Shown here: in pieces, positions 21,066 through 27,199 of the stretch
How the letters are laid out: each line of letters starts with the position of its first letter
Position numbering within the stretch: the first letter of the stretch is position 1
Assembly (NCBI GenBank): GCA_015499995.1
Contig: JADNRV010000523.1
Span: forward strand, 1 to 27,199
Direction: 5' to 3'
DNA from: Flammula alnicola
Lineage: Eukaryota > Basidiomycota > Agaricomycetes > Agaricales > Strophariaceae
Length of the DNA: 27,199 nt
Program-made: the position numbers and the translations under genes
Notes under the pieces: model-generated
Database searches by the model: none
Told to the model about the DNA's origin: nothing
The model's input: only the letters and a program-made list of their open reading frames with translations

Positions 21066-21336
21066 GAGACTAGTGCTGGTCGTTGTCTTCCAACGGAGTT
21101 GGGGTCAAAGTTACATACTCCCCGAAGTCAAGGTACGGTCTCCACTCACGCGCACGTGGCGTCGTGATCAACTGGGACCGGGGACCAGCGATCATGCATC
21201 ATGATCAAACTGTTTTTCTGTGACCATCGTCTTGTCAGAAGCAAACGTGTTCCTATATGTTTATAGATAATTTCTACAAGTCGTTATTTTAGAAAAGACT
21301 CCTGATCGGAGCAAATGCTCGAAGCTTCTCCAACTA

Positions 21337-24300
21337 CTAGTCGTCGAAAAAACCCGCATTGTTCCAGTACTTGAGCCATCTATGCGCATGCTCAGGCGTT
21401 AAAGGGGGCAACTCTGCCAATGTCTTGCTAATGCCTTTCACTTTTTGCGTCGCAAATTCAGTTGAACCGAAAGCCTCTGCATCTTTTGATGAGATGGTCT
21501 GGTCGCCATTGTATAACCCTTGGAAGAAATCATGGAGCTTGATGGCAGGCTACAGTGATCATTAGCTGTGTCCTTCGTGTGACGGAACGGTTTCGAAACG
21601 TACAATCTTCACCAAGTCATCGCTGTTAGAGGATGCACCGCGTTTTCCAAGGATCGTAAACCATTCTTGGAAGGAAATGAGAGGAAGGGAAGTATTACGC
21701 TCTAGTTCCAATGCTTCCCGAATATGCTTGATGGTGGCATTCCATGGGACAGGATTGGGATGAACAATATTTAAAGCCGGTGGATAGCGCTCAGCATAGA
21801 ATACTAAATCCATTAGACAGTCCGAAACGGAATTCGTTGGAATCCAAGTTATATTCTGCATGGGAAATAACTGAGCCAACTACAAGTTATCTGTAAGTGA
21901 ATCACTCACCCCATCAGCAGTCGGTAGAGCTCCAAGGCCAAGACTCGATTTAACCAGAATAGGAACCCAGTCAGATGTTGCCCAAGCTCCGCTTGTATGA
22001 GATCCAGTTATCTGACCAACCCGTAGAGATGTAGTATTGAGCCCACTAGTGGCGAGAATCTAATAGGGAAGCTGGTTAACTTTCTAATTCAGAGAAAATA
22101 AATGAAACACTTGCTCGTTCCGTTACATATTTACTTTCGCCATATCCACTTCCGACCGCATACTTTGCATCTAAAACGAGTTCTTCGGGGTAGGGCCCTG
22201 CCGCTTGATCCCATGACTGGAGCGGCACCCACGTGACGACGTGAAAATAAACTTCATATCGGGCGCGTGCGCCCCAGAGCGAGCTAGCTGAGCCAAATTA
22301 TACGTTCCCCGGATATTGGATTCGAATGACGCCAATGAGAGGTTGAAATCAAGCCTCCAGGCAATATGGATGATAACATTCACGGATTCGCTTAACTGAG
22401 ACCAATAAGGATTGAGTAACATTCGAGAGGCAGAGACATACCTGCGCGTAGACAGACTGGAGAAGTCCCAAATTATTCTCCGAGTAGTCACTCTCGAGAT
22501 AAACTAATTTGGGAGATTTCAACAACTCTTCGTCCAACCCTTGTCACGGAATCGTTTCAAGTGACGCTCAGCCACTGAGCTAGCGTCCGTAGAAGGACGG
22601 TTCAACGCGTACACCTTGGCAATTCGCGAATCGCGCAAAAGTCCTTCGAGAACTTGCGACCCCAAGTATCCAGTCGATCCGGTGATCAACACCACTACAC
22701 TATTGCCTTTCTGCCGCCCGAGTTTCGTACGACATCGTCATTAAAGCTGTACTTTCTGATCATTTGCTCGATATTTTCAACTTGACTCTTCGATGCTCTA
22801 GTGGAATTGGGATCGGCTAACAGTTCAAGGATGCGTGCCGAAAGAGCGTTAACGGTTGGATAGTTGTAGACTGTGTTCTGAGTAATTGCGTGGAGGGCGG
22901 CTGTCCCAGTGTTGCTCTTGATCGATGTAAAGCGCCTGTGATTCGGCGGCGCAGCATCGTGGCGCTCAAGCTATTCGGATGGAGCTTTTAGACGCTTTGC
23001 AATAGCAACGAACAACGGCCTACCTATCAAACCCTTGCTCAAACAAGGTTTCTGAAGCTATAATTGTCCTACCAGGGCTTAAATCTCGAGCTGATCTAAA
23101 ATCCACTGAGTTACGCCCTCTCTATCCCAGGCTCGCGGGGGTCTATAAGCTCTGTCGCTTGTACAGATTCTACAGTTGCAAAGCTTTTCTCAAGGTCAAA
23201 AAGAAATCTTCCAAGGATCAGGATGACTACGTACAGTGCCTCTATCTCCTTGGTGTAAAGATTTAAGGATGCCTTCCGGAGAACGGTGCCTTTACCCGCG
23301 CGGACAAGAGGCTTTGTCCTGCCTGTAACGACTATCATCTCCTTAAATATCTTACTAAATGCGGGCAATGTTGTTTGCGTTGTCAATGACTGGCCTAAGA
23401 TATGTAGATCAGAGATGATGGCCACGGGATGGAAGTACAAGATAGCAGGCGCACCAAACGAGGTTTCTGAATCGAGCCACTTGTTCCATGTCCTCGGCGT
23501 CAATTTCGTATGGTGCGGTGGGCTCTATGAGTACGCCAGGCTGGTCATGTGCATGTCCGAACATAACAACACCATTAATCCTTCGTCGACGTAAGTACAG
23601 TGTAATGTGCATTGTAAATCCAAACAACAGTAACGCACTGAGGACTACTCATGATGATATCTTCCATTGGGGTAGGAACAGTTTTTTCTCCGGATGAGTG
23701 AATGATGACGTCGTCTACGCGACCCACACTATGATTTCGGGGAACTAAATAAGAATGACAAAGGTCTCGTTGCGGAACAAGATAACACACATTTTCCACA
23801 GGTAGTTTTTGGTCGGATGAGGTCTAAAGAGATCTGATGTTGCATAACCCTTTGCATCTGGCAAGTTCTCGATGGATAAGCGGTGCACATCGCTGGTCTA
23901 GTGAGAATACAGTTTATCAGCACAAGCTTACGATCGAAACAAATCGGTGACTTACTAGGAATTGTAACTCGTATGTCCCATGGCCTTGAGGCATCCATCG
24001 AATGTTGCATTTCTCGTTGAACTCCATGTATTCCCAATCCTCTTCATCGCCTTTCCGGGGACTAGAGGAGCCAAATGCTCCAAACTCGGTTCCTCCATAC
24101 ATGCACCGTAACTTTACACCACTCTTCCATAGGAGACTGCCGATCTGGGGGCTGAGCGCACCGCCGCCGAAGCCCTATAACGGAGTTTTCATAGTCATGA
24201 CGAGGATTACTCAGAGCTCTTGGATACATACCACGAAATCCAAACGGCTGAGGGTATCCGTCGATCGCTTGTCCTGTACCCACGTTTGAAGAAACGCTGG

Positions 24301-25331
24301 TATTGCAAGAACGCAAGTGGATTGTGTCCGCTCGATATGGCTAAGAATATTATCTGGAGTAGGGGATATAGGCACCATCCTGTCATTCTGAACAACTGGA
24401 GGAAATAAAGCGACGGTGACGCCTAAATATAATGGGAGAGAAACTTGCATGGCTATACCCATGGCATGAAAGGGTGGTAAATGCATGCCTGCCATTCTCG
24501 CATGTGTAGTCTGGTTTCGGAAGGCAGAGAAGATGGCTAAGACCCAATTAGAAAAGAATGTTTTCACATAAGTTAATCCAGGCACTTATATACTCACGGA
24601 ATGAAACAAAGTCTATAAGCTGTCTATGAGTTTTGCGAATTGCCTTCGGAAGGCCGGTGCTTCCAGAAGAATGGAGGTAGAAGGCGACATCATCTGGACC
24701 AGGATTTCGTTCTCCTTCTGGGTACTCAGCAAGAAATTCCTTTTCTTCGTTCCTTGAGTCGTTCGAAAACTCAGGGTAGAGTTGGGAGAGGGTAGGTATC
24801 TCCTTAATGATCAACTCGTAATCCGGATCAGTCGTTTTGAGCTCGTTTCCAATGTTGACCATAAGTTCATTAAGAGTAGTGCAAGTTGCAAAAAGGTGAT
24901 GGCAAGACGTCTTCTTGAGAAGGTTGACTACTGCTGCCGGTGTGTTTCGCGGAGAGATAGGAAAAGGCTTGTAAACTGTGATGAGTAATGATGGCCTCGA
25001 AGCTGACAAGCATTCGACTCACAATGAGCCCTGCGATCATCATGCCTATTTTGATAGTATGATAGAGCAACGTATCTGTATGCGCTATTAAGGCCACAAC
25101 TGGTCTAGTTGATGGATTTAATGGCAAGTCGACACCCAGTGCTTGAGGAACGCGGCGACATGCTCTCGCAAATTGGCGATAAGAGACCTCCGTAATGTCT
25201 TGCATCCCATCTCTACTGAAGACGAATACAGATAGGTCGGCATTCTGTTTTTCATGGAAGGCAAGAGTCGACAGAAGAGTGAGATTATTGTGCATAGGAG
25301 GGTAAACGCGAGTTTTGACAGTCATAGACAT
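21337..25331 (-). pseudogene. NRPS-like A-T-R gene, copy 2, frameshifted
   Basis: Paralogue of the gene at 3029-7025 with the same 14 exons: 25331-25023, 24967-24598, 24536-24232, 24174-23956, 23897-23791, 23728-23639, 23580-23455, 23394-23235, 23183-23024, 22970-22442, 22395-22115, 22059-21910, 21855-21604, 21549-21337. Exons 1-7 (adenylation domain, with HSSGSTGLPKAI and YGGTEF) and 12-14 are open and nearly all match copy 1 in length. Exons 8-11 carry non-triplet changes: -2 near 23364, -1 near 23131, -1 near 23090, -1 near 22925, -1 near 22708 (giving an early stop), -1 near 22541, and +2 within 22220-22235. The carrier motif DSLSAT and the reductase parts survive only in shifted frames. 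A truncated adenylation protein of about 510 residues could still be made. Splice sites, including the GC-AG intron, remain intact, so inactivation looks recent. Sequencing error is the main alternative. Confidence 0.85.
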
Positions 25332-26250
25332 GGTGCAAAGTATCAAGGATTGTCGTAGCCAGGGTGCCGTCTCTACAGTATCCAGTATGAGCGATAACCG
25401 CTGTCAAGGTTTAATTGGTAAGGCTTACAATGCACAAAATACCGTTTATGGTTCGCCGGAGGACAGCTGCCTCCGTATATATAACGTGCAAGTTCGTGCA
25501 CGGTTACATTATCGTTTCAAGTGGTCATGGGTCCTCATCGCGTTCTGCGATGCACACGCATCAGATAAGATTAAGCAGTTTTGTGGGCGATTTTCTGCGA
25601 AAACTTGACTGCAATCAAAGGATGTGAGAAACGAGATGTGTAAACGCCACAGAAGTGGAAATTTCATGATTTAGAACGGACTCACGACCTCAGAAGCTTC
25701 TTGTCGCAGAGTGCGTGGGACTTGTCGTCATAAGAGCTGGATCAATCCATATGGTCGCAGGCTGCGTTTCCAGCATCCTAAGTCTTATGCAAGATTCCCT
25801 GAGTTGTGATATCGGACAGTGCCGGCGGCAAATACACTAAAAGAAATGGAGATGATGGAGGCGCTTTAGAGGCGCTCCGGCTCAGAGTTGCTGAGCCCGG
25901 GCTTCGATGTTGTTGGGAAAGGAGTATTGAATTTTACAAAAGGTGGTCTGCATCGAGAGCAATCCAGCAAATTTCAAGCGCTTTATGCAGAGAATCCCGC
26001 CAGACAAAAGCAGTATAGCCTCCCGAGTCCCGAAAGCTACTGCAAGAATCACAGTATCGATGTCGTTCTTTGAGCAAACGTGCCCACCGTGACTGCCCCG
26101 ATTGCGATACTATAGGGCCGGACCTTTGTAGGGTCTTGTTGTACAACGCCCTTATGTAATTTAAACTTTCACACGTACGATGATTGGAGAGAAATTTCGT
26201 GTTAGAGTGAACGCTATCCTCCCCGCGACGTCCACCATCTCTACCTCGCC
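25332..26250. other. Intergenic region between A-T-R copy 2 and NOP10
   Basis: 919 bp between divergent genes. The minus strand has a TATATATA run at 25476-25483, about 145 nt upstream of the copy 2 ATG, a possible TATA box. A small hairpin (GGCTCAG 25879-25885, CTGAGCC 25891-25897) is visible. No open frame carries a recognisable motif. The right end must hold the NOP10 promoter. Confidence 0.5.
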
Positions 26251-26557
26251 ATGCATTTGATGTACGTTCTCGACGAGTCTGGAAACAGAGTCTATACTCT
26301 CAAGGTAAGAACCTCCGTGCTTTCTGCCCGATGCCATCTCATTTCGGTTCAGAAAACCACAGATGCTGGAAAGATCACCAAGTCTGCTCATCCCGGTACG
26401 TTGGCCATGGTCCAGCGTTTGACTCGAGTGCCCCGACTTATTCTTGAACTTTTTATAAGCACGATTCTCTCCTGACGATAAATTCTCTCGCCATCGCGTC
26501 ACTATCAAGAAGCGCTATAACGTATTGTTGACACAGCTCCCTGCCAAGCCCATGTAA
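26251..26557 (+). CDS. NOP10: H/ACA ribonucleoprotein subunit NOP10
   Basis: Predicted 64-aa NOP10, exactly the family's length. It binds the pseudouridine synthase Cbf5/dyskerin in nucleolar H/ACA particles that modify rRNA and snRNA. Exons: 26251-26304, 26353-26395, 26460-26557; introns of 48 and 64 nt. The protein reads [18 protein letters not shown], then [19 protein letters not shown], then [19 protein letters not shown] and ends TQLPAKPM, matching the family from end to end. The gene is too exon-split to show as one open frame. The start is the ATG of MHLMY, invariant in the family. Confidence 0.96.
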
Positions 26558-27146
26558 CAGGAACCTCATCGATAAGATATTCTTGAGAAGGCGTCTGGCG
26601 CAAAATAATCAGCTCGAGATTCTTCAAAGAAGCTCAGCTCTACGCTGAGAGGTGGGCTTTATGGGCTACATCAGCTATGTGGAAAGGATGTGGGTTGTTG
26701 CCTCCTTTCGGTCGGGACTAAAAGCATTTGGTGTAACTATAGTGTGTGTTGTCAATTATCTCTTCGGACGAACCTTTCTTCGTAAAAATTGGAGAGCTAT
26801 CTGCCCTTCTCTTTCGTCAATCCGCGCATGCCAGTCTCTTGCTTGAGTCTGCCCCCTTGAAGTTCTAGTTCTTCAAACTTTTCTTCGATTCAGCATATAT
26901 TGTAGCCTTCTCAATGGCCCCTATGTCAACGGTGCTAAGTTAAACCTTCATGCAAACTTTGCGAATGATTTTTCCCCTACGTTTTTGTTTTCAATAAATT
27001 TGGTAAGTGCTGCGTGACATTGTGTTTCTGTGACTTGTGAGGAGGTTGCGTGACGCAACGCGTTCGTGTGTTGATTGAAGATCTCGTTTCGCTTATTCAA
27101 CTCAAACCCAACTTAACAAGAACCCTCAGCGTCCAAGGCTCAAGAT
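26558..27146. other. Intergenic region between NOP10 and the right-edge gene
   Basis: 589 bp. The left part is the NOP10 3' UTR and the right part the promoter of the gene starting at 27147. The open frame at 26652-26846 has no recognisable motif and no partner exons. An MCB box and a near-palindrome lie at about 27046-27064. Confidence 0.5.
27057..27064. promoter_or_regulatory. MCB-type box (AACGCGTT)
   Basis: A perfect 8-bp palindrome containing ACGCGT, the binding site of the fungal G1/S factor MBF, 83 bp upstream of the ATG at 27147. Immediately left, TTGCGTGACGCAA (27046-27058) is palindromic apart from its centre and resembles a bZIP site. Function is inferred from sequence and position alone. 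Confidence 0.4.
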
Positions 27147-27199
27147 ATGCCGCCTCGACGCTCATCTCGGGCACCTAGCATTACAGCGGAGCCAGCTCC
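27147..27199 (+). CDS. Start of an unidentified gene, cut by the window edge
   Basis: An ATG opens a frame encoding MPPRRSSRAPSITAEPA before the window ends. The basic, Ser/Pro-rich start resembles the disordered N-terminus of a nuclear or chromatin protein, but 17 residues cannot identify a family. The MCB box upstream would fit a gene of DNA replication or chromosome structure. That is inference. Confidence 0.45.
   Translation, partial: MPPRRSSRAPSITAEPA

Noticed and set aside
25860..25900. Hairpin as a tRNA or small RNA gene
   Set aside because: There is only a 7-bp stem with a short loop. No A or B box pair and no cloverleaf could be drawn.
26161..26508. 115-aa minus-strand open frame
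   Set aside because: It overlaps NOP10, which accounts for the conserved sequence on the plus strand.

Overview
The window looks like nuclear DNA of a filamentous or mushroom-forming fungus, most likely a basidiomycete (Agaricomycetes). Genes are rich in short introns (46-106 nt, mostly 50-65) with GT-AG borders, use micro-exons, lie on both strands, and encode eukaryotic housekeeping proteins (SRP14, eL21, uS4, NOP10, class I alpha-mannosidase). All exon models were spliced by hand from the sequence. Each complete gene model closes in frame: 1092, 165, 1114, 396, 160, 193, 591 and 64 aa.

Layout. 1-3028: gene-poor left arm with a decayed F-box/LRR-like fragment (about 2087-2706) and a cluster of short CGACAC palindromes. 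3029-7025 (-): an intact 14-exon NRPS-like adenylation-thiolation-reductase gene (carboxylic acid reductase type). 8835-9502 (+): SRP14. 10059-13691 (-): a DUF726/TMCO4-type alpha/beta hydrolase membrane protein. 14174-15670 (-): an Fe(II)/2-oxoglutarate xanthine dioxygenase (XanA type) with a dense GATA-site cluster upstream. 16361-17019 (-) and 17303-18149 (+): ribosomal proteins eL21 and uS4, divergent from one 283-bp promoter. 18352-21065 (-): GH47 alpha-1,2-mannosidase with 17 exons. 21337-25331 (-): a second copy of the A-T-R gene with the same exon plan, broken by frameshifts in exons 8-11. 26251-26557 (+): NOP10. 27147 to the right edge (+): start of an unidentified gene behind an MCB (ACGCGT) box.

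The central genes serve protein targeting, ribosome structure, ER glycan trimming and purine use, and do not form a pathway. The striking feature is that two paralogous reductase genes in the same orientation, about 18.3 kb apart, bracket this housekeeping block. They are moderately similar over most of their length, but a stretch of about 480 bp in the reductase domain, intron included, is nearly identical. This suggests gene conversion, followed or accompanied by decay of the right-hand copy. I found no CRISPR, rRNA or tRNA gene and no intact transposon.
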